From Trichoplusia ni (taxonomy: Eukaryota; Arthropoda; Insecta; Lepidoptera; Noctuidae): DNA of 64,000 bases. Position numbers and translations under genes: made by a program. The stretch is from assembly GCF_003590095.1 (NCBI RefSeq), contig NC_039498.1, positions 2,046,001 to 2,110,000 of the forward strand, in the 5' to 3' direction. Positions 9,501-17,036 of the stretch are shown here, in pieces; position 1 is the first letter of the stretch; each line of letters opens with the position of its first letter. Under the pieces are notes generated by a model. That model made no database searches, was not told the DNA's origin, and was given only the letters and a program-made list of their open reading frames with translations.

Positions 9501-10965
9501 TAGTAACCGTTGCAGAAGAGACGGAGATCCTCGCTGTTGCACATGTGGTAAGCCTGGAAGAGTGAGACAGAAGATGTAATCAGAGATTGATATCCTATTA
9601 ATATTCCACAATTTTCACATAGTGCTATCTAGTCCCAAACAAGGGTAAGCTTGCATGAGTACGATGGACATAATATTAATATAATATAAAATTATAAAGT
9701 TTCACACAGCGCCATCTAGTCTCAAACTTGGGAAACCGTGTATTACGAGTACTAGACAAGTGATAAACATACTTATTTATTATAAATAGATAAATTACCC
9801 ACAGACACGGAAGATATAATCGTGCTCAACAAAAAAAAACATTAGTTGGAATCGAAACATATGGAATGCAATAAATGATTGAGTATTGAGTATTGAAATA
9901 TTAAAGGTAACAAAAAAAGTTTTTTCATATATCAGTCACATTTAAATGGGCATGAGAGCTAAAACTTAGTATTAAATTATCTAACGCGTAATTCATGCAT
10001 ATTTACCGGGGTAGCCCGACTAGTTTCAGACCCAGCAAGGGCCTGTTATCATAATCTGAAGCGACGGAGAGCGAGGGAGTCGAACAGCTCATGAATAAGG
10101 ATTCCGGTTTTAAATTGAATGAATCATCAAAGTTCCTATAAAAATGTAATTAAAAATTAATTTTAAATTGTCATTACCTGTATATTTGTGTGTATCTGTG
10201 ATAGTTTGACGCTCTCCCTGCATTTGCCATCCACCAGGTCCCAGGTACACATCTCACCGGCTTCCGATGATGATACTATAAAATTGTTGTCCTGAAATCA
10301 AGTATTTATTGTTTCAAAAAAAAAGTCTATAAATAAATAATTCTGCATGTAGTTTAAAAAAAAGTTTCATTTTGGTCCATGCCTTTGTATATATTTTTTG
10401 TTTTTAAATAACCGAGTACAGCAACAGCAGAGTGGTTTAGTTCACTACACTAAACCCACTGTGCACGTCGTTTCGCGGTTTCGATCCGCGCCTATGTCAA
10501 ACATTTTTGTGATCAACCAATGATTGAATCTGGGTGTCTTGAGCATATCACTTGAATATTTGTAAAATCCTTGCGTCACAAAAATTAAAAGAAAAGGTGC
10601 GGGATATGTTTAATAAAAAAAAAAAGTTGAGGATATTGTATACTACAAATATAAAAATAAGTATCTAATTTATTATCCTTAACTAGTTTATTAATCAACT
10701 GCTTGTGAAAAAACTTGAATAAATCACTTACCTGTATAATAGAAGCTCTTGACAAGCACGTAACCGGAGCAGTATGCCCAACAAGCAAGCACCGCGGAGT
10801 CATCTTCAAGCTCTCAGGGTCCACCTGCCATATACAGATCTGGCCATCGTAGCAGCCCGTCACCAGGGTCTTCTGGTCCCGGGAGAGGTAGACTGAGGAC
10901 ACGCAGTGGGTTGGGGCGTGCTTGCCCCATAAGACCACCGGTACTATCAAGTTTGTTCCTGGCAT
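454..10965 (-). CDS. WDR7 (Rbcn-3B): WDR7 / Rabconnectin-3 beta orthologue, N-terminal 471 residues, 3' partial
   Basis: Eleven minus-strand exons, 10965-10732, 10291-10178, 9553-9410, 8929-8864, 8721-8559, 7635-7503, 3192-3102, 2654-2507, 1884-1783, 1371-1231 and 532-454, all have GT/AG borders and join in phase without a stop. The product follows the amino end of animal WDR7 in order: start MPGTNLIVPVVLWG, HDGQI-type repeat (YDGQICIW), GEMCTWDLVDG, PDWISAL, VVLAISITGTVKVW, GYLYKLPA, CPPAMRF, GDSAGVVSVWN, NPSPVGILDQL, GREDGSIVIV and CLLYPH. These are the first WD40 blades. Family knowledge: WDR7 pairs with DMXL/Rabconnectin-3 alpha, binds the V1/V0 proton pump and promotes acidification of endosomes and synaptic vesicles; Drosophila Rbcn-3B affects Notch trafficking. 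The family protein is about 1,500 residues, so roughly two thirds lies left of the window. Introns are loaded with SINEs and other repeats, one 4.3 kb long, but no exon is damaged. Confidence 0.93.
655..904 (+). mobile_element. Non-autonomous Helitron, copy 1
   Basis: It starts TCTATACTAATATATAAAG after a host A and ends cgggcagcag-CTAG before a host T. TC start, CTRR end and A^T insertion are the Helitron hallmarks, and no terminal inverted repeat or target duplication is seen. About 250 bp and non-coding. Same family as 20097-20348, 33379-33640 and 47610-47866; this resembles the well-known short lepidopteran Helitrons. Confidence 0.8.
1100..1230. repeat. Degenerate tandem repeat, period about 14 bp, abutting a WDR7 splice donor
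   Basis: About nine units of the form tattcggcctcaac / tattcgtccttaac follow each other, with one longer unit around 1166-1190. The last unit (tatccgtccttac) contains the donor gtaagg of exon 10 on the minus strand, so the array is transcribed as the start of intron 10. Confidence 0.75.
1231..1371 (-). CDS. WDR7: WDR7 coding exon 10 (residues 399-445)
   Basis: 141 bases: completes Glu399, 46 codons, one base left. It encodes IKLTASIYLLAANRLVVGRE and DGSIVIVNATHTVQLQLLHG, a textbook match to the family's GREDGSIVIV block. Donor gtaagg at 1230-1225 sits at the edge of a degenerate tandem repeat. Confidence 0.92.
1372..1782. other. WDR7 intron 9
   Basis: No gene is seen. A minus-strand piece of tRNA-headed SINE family 1 lies at about 1655-1712 (complement of the A/B-box region), ending about 70 bp from the exon 9 donor. 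The rest is AT-rich unique-looking sequence. Confidence 0.6.
1783..1884 (-). CDS. WDR7: WDR7 coding exon 9 (residues 365-398)
   Basis: 102 bases: two complete Thr365, 33 codons follow, one base is left over. It encodes HAPIVVTSLDIAWAEMNPSP and VGILDQLNHPEEQ, aligning with the human NPCPAGIIDQL segment. Acceptor gcccacag, donor gtatga. Confidence 0.9.
1885..2506. other. WDR7 intron 8
   Basis: No exon. At 2262-2310 there is a short plus-strand 3' fragment of the 5S-headed SINE (aacatagttgggaaaaggct, then a gat repeat tail). Small ORFs here are chance. Confidence 0.6.
2507..2654 (-). CDS. WDR7: WDR7 coding exon 8 (residues 316-364)
   Basis: 49 codons plus one base, acceptor ccctcag and donor gtaagt. 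It encodes LLSCPPAMRFVITSAGGKHR and LLLRGDSAGVVSVWNVDDA. The CPP-RF block and GDS-G-W-N blade core are diagnostic of WDR7. Confidence 0.92.
2757..2996. mobile_element. MITE-like element with ACTAATATTATAA terminal inverted repeats
   Basis: The left end reads cctactaatattataaaggt and the right end cttataatattagtgtgg. The inner ends (gtgaaagt ... actttcgcac) also pair. About 240 bp, non-coding, in WDR7 intron 7. Related ends are seen near 32136 and 32843. Confidence 0.65.
3102..3192 (-). CDS. WDR7: WDR7 coding exon 7 (residues 285-315)
   Basis: 91 bases, found by phase: it supplies the single base needed after exon 6 (AA+T, Asn285) and ends in phase 0 as exon 8 needs. It encodes SVPDHKGFHGPTVDHDSPVL and FGILGHPDNK. 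Acceptor ttctatag, donor gtatgg. Conservation with vertebrates is weaker here. Confidence 0.82.
3306..3470 (+). repeat. tRNA-headed SINE, family 1, plus strand
   Basis: The head gcacggatagccgagtggt resembles a tRNA box A, and about 40 bases later gcaagttcgatcccacgac resembles box B. It is followed by acacaaggattgaattcctt and an unrelated tail (gaggcctttgcccaacagtg). There is no cloverleaf, so it is not a tRNA gene. Other copies: 8385-8520, 9165-9325, 10420-10580, 25450-25630, 40555-40890 and 47438-47605. Confidence 0.75.
4571..4932 (-). mobile_element. 5S-rRNA-headed SINE, full copy with 13-bp target duplication
   Basis: Target duplication agttttagcatta at 4558-4570 and 4933-4945. Read on the minus strand, the head (4932 downward) contains a 5S-like internal promoter: a taagc box, then gacgcggttggtccgtagat and gatgggtgacc, as in 5S rRNA. 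The 3' end is gttgggaaaaggctaggcc with a gat-repeat tail. Copies: 21186-21532, about 36932-37246, 45485-45690 (5' truncated), with fragments at 2262, 22622 and 28078. Confidence 0.82.
6000..6178 (-). repeat. tRNA-headed SINE, variant head, minus strand
   Basis: On the minus strand it starts gacctccgtggtcgagtggc and has a clear box B, cgggttcgatccccggtcgg. The body toward 6000 matches family 1 (cacaaacacccagactcgag on the plus strand). The two flanks do not pair as an acceptor stem, so a functional tRNA is rejected. Confidence 0.7.
6233..6378 (+). repeat. 3'-end fragment of a lepidopteran LINE
   Basis: It contains aggaaacctgg, gtgagctagcgtggtgatca and gaggcctgtgcccagcagag, a very common lepidopteran LINE tail. 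The same tail occurs at about 34005-34140 (minus) and 42703-42787 (plus). No RT coding remains. Confidence 0.6.
6908..7005. repeat. Palindrome-ended short repeat
   Basis: It begins cacgcgtatttatc and ends with its exact complement gataaatacgcgtg. Between them is gcgtcagctcatgattaagg ... gggaccgaaactagtcgggc. Relatives: about 9985-10110, 34255-34425, 36345-36425 and 41690-41760. Confidence 0.7.
7503..7635 (-). CDS. WDR7: WDR7 coding exon 6 (residues 241-284)
   Basis: It completes Gly241, then encodes DFSVLCSIQAPSGERWMSGD and ends with GYLYKLPA plus two bases before gtaagt. An interspersed repeat starts about 25 bases upstream of the acceptor, squeezing the branch-point region. Confidence 0.92.
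7661..7845 (+). repeat. Interspersed repeat, third copy of the left-edge family
   Basis: It contains ggctgtccgagcaagcgttg and, near the end, cacaaaatttcatgagaatc and gtttcggaggtgttcaattt. It starts about 25 bases upstream of the acceptor of WDR7 exon 6. Confidence 0.6.
8258..8520 (-). repeat. Two tRNA-headed SINE pieces in WDR7 intron 5
   Basis: 8258-8330 is family 2 (minus strand: ctagtggtcagaaggcctga, box B gggagtcgattcccaccc). 8385-8520 is family 1 in the minus orientation (box B complement ggggatcgaacccgagacac). They sit less than 60 bases apart and end about 40 bases from exon 5. Confidence 0.7.
8559..8721 (-). CDS. WDR7: WDR7 coding exon 5 (residues 187-240)
   Basis: 54 codons plus one base. 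The acceptor follows an almost pure pyrimidine tract (G8 on the plus strand). The donor is gtgagt. It encodes VWSLLGHENKQSEPIYENES and later CAKYCQIYDA; the split glycine codon is completed in exon 6 to give DAGDFS. Confidence 0.92.
8864..8929 (-). CDS. WDR7: WDR7 coding exon 4 (residues 165-186)
   Basis: A 66-base exon, 22 codons, phase 0, acceptor tttcag and donor gtaagc. The peptide VLRPSSRKDDVVLAISITG leads into TVK; the next exon starts VW, restoring the family's VTG-x-VKVW block. Confidence 0.9.
9165..9325 (-). repeat. tRNA-headed SINE family 1, minus strand
   Basis: Complement of box B (gggatcgaaccccacgacac) and of box A (gcactcgactatccgtgcag), body acacccagactcaggacaag. It lies in WDR7 intron 3, between exons 3 and 4. 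Confidence 0.7.
9410..9553 (-). CDS. WDR7: WDR7 coding exon 3 (residues 117-164)
   Basis: 48 codons, phase 0 at both ends, acceptor ttccag and donor gtgagt. It encodes AYHMCNSEDLRLFCNGYYAE and then a segment ending NPDWISALH. The family-typical PDWIS block is clear. Confidence 0.92.
9554..10177. other. WDR7 intron 2, repeat fragments
   Basis: No exon. 9605-9835 holds two partial copies of the SINE family 2 body (cacatagtgctatctagtcc; cacacagcgccatctagtct). About 9985-10110 is a relative of the palindrome-ended repeat at 6908. The rest is unassigned. Confidence 0.55.
10178..10291 (-). CDS. WDR7: WDR7 coding exon 2 (residues 79-116)
   Basis: 38 codons, phase 0 at both ends, acceptor tttcag and donor gtaatg. 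It encodes DNNFIVSSSEAGEMCTWDL, matching the second WD40 blade of WDR7 (a GEMC-W-D core). Confidence 0.92.
10292..10731. other. WDR7 intron 1 with tRNA-headed SINE
   Basis: At about 10420-10580 a plus-strand family 1 SINE (cagcagagtggtttagttca; box B gcggtttcgatccgcgccta). It has lost part of its tail. Confidence 0.6.
10732..10965 (-). CDS. WDR7: WDR7 coding exon 1 (residues 1-78)
   Basis: The start ATG (10965-10963) has the strong context TCCACC-ATG. A splice acceptor, ctgcag, ends at 10972, so only six untranslated bases belong to this exon and the rest of the 5' UTR is in an unlocated upstream exon. The peptide starts MPGTNLIVPVVLWG and includes a first WD40 blade with YDGQICIWQVDPE, then GHTAPVTCLSRAS. 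The exon ends ATA-CAG before gtaagt, phase 0. Confidence 0.93.
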
Positions 10966-10971
10966 GGTGGA

Positions 10972-12212
10972 CTGCAGAAAAGAGGTTGAGTGATTTTAGT
11001 AATTGTGTGATTGCTGTCTTTCTTTTAATGGTAAGGAGGATGTATAAAGCTCTGGGTACTATATCTTGCCTGTAACCCACATTCAAGGTAATACAGGTCA
11101 GTATACTTTGACAAAAACAATAATCTTTCATGAATAAACATTTGTTATATTATTATATGAAACCATGACTATGTATATAATAGATACGAAAATTTGCGAC
11201 TTTGAATATAAAGATTGAGAACAAATGCTAATAATGATGATGATTTTAAAATACTGTGCAGAAAAAATATTGAAAGTGAATAAAAGTTACATGATCACAA
11301 GTCTATGACCCATAACTGGATCAGAAAGTTATATAATTCTACAGGAAAATAAAATAGCTTCTTTTTTTTTAAAGTTAAGCCATAATAAAATATCCAGATA
11401 AATGATTTGCTAAATATCTTACAGTTACATTACTATTCTGTGTAATACTCTGCTATAGAAATGAGCTGGGGTATTACTTATAAGTTATGAGGAAATAAAT
11501 ATTTTTAATGTTAGCCATAAAAATGATTGGTCACAATGCATTAACATGTCTTGTGTTCTTTCTATTATGCAAAGCATAACTTGGTAACCCATTCTAAGCA
11601 ATAAATAATAAGGATGAGATTCTAACAAGACATTTTAGACCGAACAAAATAAATCGATAAAAATACCAGTATCCCAATAGGAAAAAAAAGCAAAAGTATT
11701 TTTTTAATGACAAAATACTTGTCTATTTAAATAACATTCAGTAATGTTTTTTTACTTTTTTTATCACCCTCATAAGAAGTAGTATTATATTCAAAAGTCA
11801 AGATAATCCAAACCAGAATGGAAACAACATAAACAATACAAAATCAATAACAAATACTTTTAGATCTAGTCATAATCATGTGACTGAAGTATCCATCATA
11901 AAGTTACATTAGGTAACTGCATAAATAACACATAAATGTACCGTGAAGATGTATTGTTAACATAACAATATGATAAGACATGAAATCAGCTCATCATCTG
12001 TCGAGCACCCAAGGACATTGCAAATTTTTACCTGCCTAGTGTCTCAGGGACCACGATAGAGGTTAAAACAGCTAAATAACTGTTAAACGTTCATGGAGAC
12101 CACCAAAACTCGCACTGAGATGCTCTCTATGAATTATAATTTATTAAAAACACTGCTACTGCGACAAAAATCAATCCACCCTGCTGTCAGATTTCTGACA
12201 GCTGAGTTGACG
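10972..12212. other. WDR7 5' flank or 5'-UTR intron
   Basis: The acceptor ctgcag at 10977-10972 shows that an intron begins here going upstream on the minus strand. No first exon or promoter can be placed with confidence. The sequence is AT-rich with no repeat I recognise. Confidence 0.5.
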
Positions 12213-12241
12213 ATATTAATAATAATAATAATAATAATAAT
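12213..12241. repeat. (ATT)n 3' tail of the retrotransposon
   Basis: About nine aat units on the plus strand, directly after the end of ORF2 plus about 46 bases of 3' UTR. Microsatellite-like tails in place of poly(A) are usual for this group. Confidence 0.8.
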
Positions 12242-12287
12242 CTTTATTTCAGAACAATGTCCATACATAATTACAAAATAATAAGAT

Positions 12288-15095
12288 TTATAGTAAAATT
12301 TGTGCGCGTATAAATGCTTTCAGGATGTCTGAGTCCTGCTTTTCCGCAATAACCTGCAGGATGCTGTTGGTGCTGCTCCTGACCCTGCTCAGTAGTGATA
12401 CGAGCCGCTTGCGTATTACCGCGTGGAAGCCGTCTACCCTGGCTTCCGCAAACATACCGGAGGCACTGCAAAAACGGGGCAACCCCAACAACATCCTAAA
12501 CCCGTTGTTATATTGGACACGTAAGGCATTGAGCGTCCTCTGCGTATATCTGAACCACAGGCTGCACGTGTAGAAAGTCTGACAGTAGGCTTTAAATAGA
12601 GTGACTTTAACTTGTTTACTACAACGCACAAACCTGCGGGCCAGCATATTACTTCTAACCGCCAATGCCCTACGTTCCCGTTCTATGTCAACCTGGTCCT
12701 CAAGGTCCTCTGTAACGTAATGTCCAAGATATTTAAACTTTTCTACCCGCTTTAGTTCAATGCCATTTAGCTTTATTGCGGGCACATTCAATGTACATTT
12801 ACCGGGGGCCTTGAAAACCATGTACTCGCTCTTCTTAGCATTGTACATCAATCCATGCTGAATGCTATATGTTTCACATATTGCAAGCAACTGCCTCATT
12901 GCACTTACAGTTGGGGTCAGCAGCACCATGTCGTCTGCGTAACTAAAGTTGTTCATACAAATGTTGTCAATCCAGCATCCCACTCGTGTGCTGCTGAGCC
13001 CAACTATAAGCTCATTCACGTACAAGTTGAAGAGCCTAGGAGAACTCAAACCACCTTGTCTCACCCCGCACTCCAACCTGTACGTGTCCGAGAAGGCATT
13101 TGCCCACCTTACATAATTATTCTGGTTTTGGTACCAGAAATGAAAAATCCGTTGTACCTGTGTAGGCACGCGGGTTTTCTTGAGTTTCTCCCATAACAAG
13201 TCATACGACACAAGGTCAAATGCCTTGGAGAGGTCAAGAAAGCATGCATACACAGGTGTACTTCTTTCCGTGTAGTATTGGACAGTGTGCTTCAGACTCA
13301 GAATTGCGCTTTCAGTGGAAAGTCCCGCGCGAAAACCAAACTGAGCATCATGAATATTAATATTTTTATCAAGTTCTGAGTCGAGCACACTGTCCAACAC
13401 CTTGGCCACAATTGTAGCCAAGGAAATCGGTCGGTAATTGTTCTTATCAGACAAATCTCCAGTTTTATTTTTAACTATTGGTACTACGATGGTTTTCATA
13501 AGGTCTATAGGCAAGTACGAGTGATTCAGACATAAGGTAAAGAACATTGCCAGCACACGCGGTAAATGAACACCAGCGTATTTTAGATGCTCGATACTGA
13601 GTCCATCATGACCCGGTGACTTGCCCCTAGACATGCTACTCACAATTTGTCGAACTTGTTTAGCAGACACCCTATACAATTCACCGGTCATGGTGGACCC
13701 AGGATCTGCAGACGAAGAACCCAGTGGAGACTTAGTGGTAAAATGTTCTCTAAACAGTTCAGCTATATCTCTGCTATCACTCGCACTTCCCACGCTCACT
13801 GGAAGGCCAGTCTTATGATTTAAACTGTTGGTTGCTTTCCAAAAATCACTAAAGTTTTTAGAAGCACGACATTCCGAAATAATTTCCATTTTTATCTGTT
13901 CTTTGTTATTGTGACACCACTTTAATCTATTTTTAAATAATTTGCGACTTTCACACATTTCTTCATATATAGTACCGGATTGTGGCCTATCCTGAGAAAC
14001 CCAGTATAAAAATTTACTCCTAGCTTCCCTGTGAGCTTCACATACATGCTTATTCCATCCTATTACATGTTTTTTCTTACGCGAGTGAGATTTAGTTTCA
14101 CAAGTGTTAATGGCTGAGTCTGTTAATGCTATTATTATATCCTTATATAGTTTATCTAGACAATTTCTATGTTCCTTACAATTACAAATATCATAACTAC
14201 ATTCTCTTAATTCAACAGGAAAATCTATTAATTTCAGTTTACTATTGCACAATTTGGTATAGCTTTTTATTTGTTCTTTAGTTCTATAGCCCCAAACAGC
14301 TTTATTTTTTATATTTTTATTATAATTACTATTTTTACATATAATTGCACTTAATTCACACTCAATGACTAGGGGCAAATGATCAGACCAAAACGTGTCA
14401 TAATTAATAAATACATTCTTAATAGTTTGTTTGGCAGAATGACTAGTAACACAGTGATCGAGCCACCTCACACACCCGTGAGCCTCGCTTATAAATGTAT
14501 AATTACTTAATACACTTCCTAACACATCTATATCCACACAGGACCATTGTTGGTCCATACATAAATTAATTAGCTCGTTACCGAACAGTTCTCCCGGATG
14601 AGCATTAAAATCTCCTAGTACGTAAATAGATTCTATAGCGTAATGATCAACTATCGCACATACCTCGCCAAAACATGTCGTAAACTCCTCCAAATTGTCT
14701 ATTCCATTTGTCGGCATGTAAACACTAAACACAAGAAATGCGCGGTCTTTCATAGACACTTTTATTGCACTGATACGCGGATTATTGCACTCGATAACAG
14801 TCACCTCTTTGAACACACTTTTACGCCACAGTATTGCCACGCCACCGTAAGGTCTTCCTTTCAAAACACCGTTTGAAATATCCACTGCTGACGTGCCCGT
14901 GTATGCGAACTCCTGGTCAACAGTGCCCAGTATCGGTATGTCATAGGGAAGTAGCCAGGTCTCTTGTAAGGCTATGATATCCGCCGACTGACACAATTTT
15001 CTGACACAATCAATTGATCTTTTTATCGACTTACAGTTAAAACTGACAAATTTAAATAAAGTAGTTGTTGCAGTTGTATTTGTTTGTATACCCAT
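12288..15095 (-). CDS. Retrotransposon ORF2: endonuclease / reverse transcriptase, 935 aa
   Basis: The AP-type endonuclease occupies about residues 14-245: FVSFN (Asn20), LQETW (Glu45), YGGVAILW (84-91), VYMPTN, LGDFNAHPG (160-168) and the catalytic WSDHLP (236-241). The reverse transcriptase spans about 480-760: IVVPIVKNKTGDLSDKNNYR (536-555), FGFRAGLSTES (586-596), ACFLDLSKAFD (617-627), GVRQGGLSSPRLF and FSYADD (717-722). All catalytic residues are present. The tail (780-935) is Cys- and Arg-rich with no zinc knuckle I can see. It should nick a target and prime reverse transcription there. The ATG overlaps a stop codon two bases after ORF1 ends. Confidence 0.95.
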   Translation of the reverse strand: MGIQTNTTATTTLFKFVSFNCKSIKRSIDCVRKLCQSADIIALQETWLLPYDIPILGTVDQEFAYTGTSAVDISNGVLKGRPYGGVAILWRKSVFKEVTVIECNNPRISAIKVSMKDRAFLVFSVYMPTNGIDNLEEFTTCFGEVCAIVDHYAIESIYVLGDFNAHPGELFGNELINLCMDQQWSCVDIDVLGSVLSNYTFISEAHGCVRWLDHCVTSHSAKQTIKNVFINYDTFWSDHLPLVIECELSAIICKNSNYNKNIKNKAVWGYRTKEQIKSYTKLCNSKLKLIDFPVELRECSYDICNCKEHRNCLDKLYKDIIIALTDSAINTCETKSHSRKKKHVIGWNKHVCEAHREARSKFLYWVSQDRPQSGTIYEEMCESRKLFKNRLKWCHNNKEQIKMEIISECRASKNFSDFWKATNSLNHKTGLPVSVGSASDSRDIAELFREHFTTKSPLGSSSADPGSTMTGELYRVSAKQVRQIVSSMSRGKSPGHDGLSIEHLKYAGVHLPRVLAMFFTLCLNHSYLPIDLMKTIVVPIVKNKTGDLSDKNNYRPISLATIVAKVLDSVLDSELDKNINIHDAQFGFRAGLSTESAILSLKHTVQYYTERSTPVYACFLDLSKAFDLVSYDLLWEKLKKTRVPTQVQRIFHFWYQNQNNYVRWANAFSDTYRLECGVRQGGLSSPRLFNLYVNELIVGLSSTRVGCWIDNICMNNFSYADDMVLLTPTVSAMRQLLAICETYSIQHGLMYNAKKSEYMVFKAPGKCTLNVPAIKLNGIELKRVEKFKYLGHYVTEDLEDQVDIERERRALAVRSNMLARRFVRCSKQVKVTLFKAYCQTFYTCSLWFRYTQRTLNALRVQYNNGFRMLLGLPRFCSASGMFAEARVDGFHAVIRKRLVSLLSRVRSSTNSILQVIAEKQDSDILKAFIRAQILL

Positions 15096-15100
15096 TATTA
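15093..15100 (-). promoter_or_regulatory. ORF1 stop / ORF2 start overlap, TAATAATG
   Basis: ORF1 ends with TAA; a second TAA follows directly in the same frame and its last base pair-step overlaps the ORF2 ATG (TAATAATG). This geometry fits translation of ORF2 by termination-reinitiation, as shown for the silkworm element SART1. That is inference here. Confidence 0.7.
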
Positions 15101-16036
15101 ATTGTTTTGTATCACATCACTATTCACAACATTGTTTTCGGCCTTCTTAGTTTTATTAAAGTAAACAAAGCGCCTAAAAGACACACCTTCTGGCCACAGA
15201 CTATCATCTAAAAACATTGCGAGCTTGTGGTGTGGTACAAAGATTTTAAATGCATTATAATTTCTTTCCTTTTGCATTATAATTTTCTTTATTGTTACTG
15301 CAGTTTGAGTCTTTGACAGAATGTAGTCAGCAATGTCGCTGTCAGTAACTTCTTTAGCTACACGGGATATAAATAATGGAATATTTATTTCCGCAGCTTT
15401 AAATTTCATATCCACATCCGAAGCCGCTTTTCCTCTACTTCCTGCAAACTTGTACTTTGGCTTCTTTTTTTGTACAATTGTCCATCCATTCTTCTCTTCT
15501 TTATCTGGTTGTATTTTCTCGCTTCCGCTTATCGCTTGTGATATAGACCGCGCCGTCTCCGGTACGACACTCGGGCGCTCAGGATTCGCGCGCTTGCGTT
15601 GCACCTGTGTCGAAACCGCGGTTGAGGCCTCCACGCGCGTGCTTGTATGTGAGAGAGCGAGAGACCGATTGATGCATTCCGCGTATGACAGGGACGGAGT
15701 ATCATCGCTTTGCTCGCGACAACCCGCCAACGACTGCGTCATCGCTATGTTTTGCTTTTCTGTATTGTGAGGTAGATCAGTTATTGTACAATCCAATGTT
15801 TGGTGTTTGGACTGCTCAATATGTAATTTTAAATCATCTAACTGTTTGTTAGTCACGTAGGAATCCTTAATAATCTTTAGTTCGTTTTGCAACAACAAAA
15901 TATCCTTCAGAAGTTTACTTGCATCCAGATGATCAAACGATATTGGTGGTAATTTATGTAGTTCCCGAGCAACAAATATGGGTACTAATTCCGGATCTGT
16001 TTCTTTAAATAATGTAATTATATCAGCAAGATCCCT
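15098..16036 (-). CDS. Retrotransposon ORF1, 5' partial (312 codons visible)
   Basis: The frame is open from the stop TAA (15100-15098) to the edge of the gap, so the true start is hidden; the TTG at 15898 is only an internal codon. The visible part begins with a Leu-rich helix (FKETDPELVPIFVARELHKL), a likely coiled coil (LLQNELKIIKDSYVTNKQLD), a Ser/Arg-rich linker, a basic patch (QKKKPKYKFAGSRGKA) and a C-terminal domain with VTDSDIADYI and LWPEGVSFRRFV. That last block is typical of CR1-like ORF1 proteins, which bind the element RNA; a PHD-type finger is often N-terminal and could lie in the gap. Confidence 0.8.
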   Translation of the reverse strand, partial: RDLADIITLFKETDPELVPIFVARELHKLPPISFDHLDASKLLKDILLLQNELKIIKDSYVTNKQLDDLKLHIEQSKHQTLDCTITDLPHNTEKQNIAMTQSLAGCREQSDDTPSLSYAECINRSLALSHTSTRVEASTAVSTQVQRKRANPERPSVVPETARSISQAISGSEKIQPDKEEKNGWTIVQKKKPKYKFAGSRGKAASDVDMKFKAAEINIPLFISRVAKEVTDSDIADYILSKTQTAVTIKKIIMQKERNYNAFKIFVPHHKLAMFLDDSLWPEGVSFRRFVYFNKTKKAENNVVNSDVIQNN

Positions 16037-17036
16037 NNNNNNNNNNNNNNNNNNNNNNNNNNNNNNNNNNNNNNNNNNNNNNNNNNNNNNNNNNNNNNNN
16101 NNNNNNNNNNNNNNNNNNNNNNNNNNNNNNNNNNNNNNNNNNNNNNNNNNNNNNNNNNNNNNNNNNNNNNNNNNNNNNNNNNNNNNNNNNNNNNNNNNNN
16201 NNNNNNNNNNNNNNNNNNNNNNNNNNNNNNNNNNNNNNNNNNNNNNNNNNNNNNNNNNNNNNNNNNNNNNNNNNNNNNNNNNNNNNNNNNNNNNNNNNNN
16301 NNNNNNNNNNNNNNNNNNNNNNNNNNNNNNNNNNNNNNNNNNNNNNNNNNNNNNNNNNNNNNNNNNNNNNNNNNNNNNNNNNNNNNNNNNNNNNNNNNNN
16401 NNNNNNNNNNNNNNNNNNNNNNNNNNNNNNNNNNNNNNNNNNNNNNNNNNNNNNNNNNNNNNNNNNNNNNNNNNNNNNNNNNNNNNNNNNNNNNNNNNNN
16501 NNNNNNNNNNNNNNNNNNNNNNNNNNNNNNNNNNNNNNNNNNNNNNNNNNNNNNNNNNNNNNNNNNNNNNNNNNNNNNNNNNNNNNNNNNNNNNNNNNNN
16601 NNNNNNNNNNNNNNNNNNNNNNNNNNNNNNNNNNNNNNNNNNNNNNNNNNNNNNNNNNNNNNNNNNNNNNNNNNNNNNNNNNNNNNNNNNNNNNNNNNNN
16701 NNNNNNNNNNNNNNNNNNNNNNNNNNNNNNNNNNNNNNNNNNNNNNNNNNNNNNNNNNNNNNNNNNNNNNNNNNNNNNNNNNNNNNNNNNNNNNNNNNNN
16801 NNNNNNNNNNNNNNNNNNNNNNNNNNNNNNNNNNNNNNNNNNNNNNNNNNNNNNNNNNNNNNNNNNNNNNNNNNNNNNNNNNNNNNNNNNNNNNNNNNNN
16901 NNNNNNNNNNNNNNNNNNNNNNNNNNNNNNNNNNNNNNNNNNNNNNNNNNNNNNNNNNNNNNNNNNNNNNNNNNNNNNNNNNNNNNNNNNNNNNNNNNNN
17001 NNNNNNNNNNNNNNNNNNNNNNNNNNNNNNNNNNNN
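16037..17036. other. Assembly gap, exactly 1,000 N
   Basis: A run of N of round length, so the true size is unknown. It hides the 5' end of the retrotransposon. Confidence 0.97.

Larger units (their letters stand above)
12213..16036 (-). mobile_element. Non-LTR retrotransposon (APE/RT type, CR1/Rex1/Daphne-like), 5' end hidden in gap
   Basis: A minus-strand element with its 3' end at an (ATT)n tail (12213-12241, preceded on the minus strand by ttctgaaataaag). It carries two consecutive ORFs, ORF1 (15098 into the gap) and ORF2 (12288-15095), both uninterrupted, so it is probably young. The 5' UTR and the 5' target site fall in or beyond the N run at 16037-17036. The ORF1 C-terminal block with LWPEGVSFRRFV and the APE-RT arrangement without RNase H suggest the CR1 superfamily, where Rex1 and Daphne clades are common in moths. 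Clade assignment needs a tree. Confidence 0.85.

Noticed and set aside
12855..15770. Plus-strand ORFs such as 12855-13196 and 15333-15770
   Set aside because: They are antisense to the intact retrotransposon ORFs and have no independent support.
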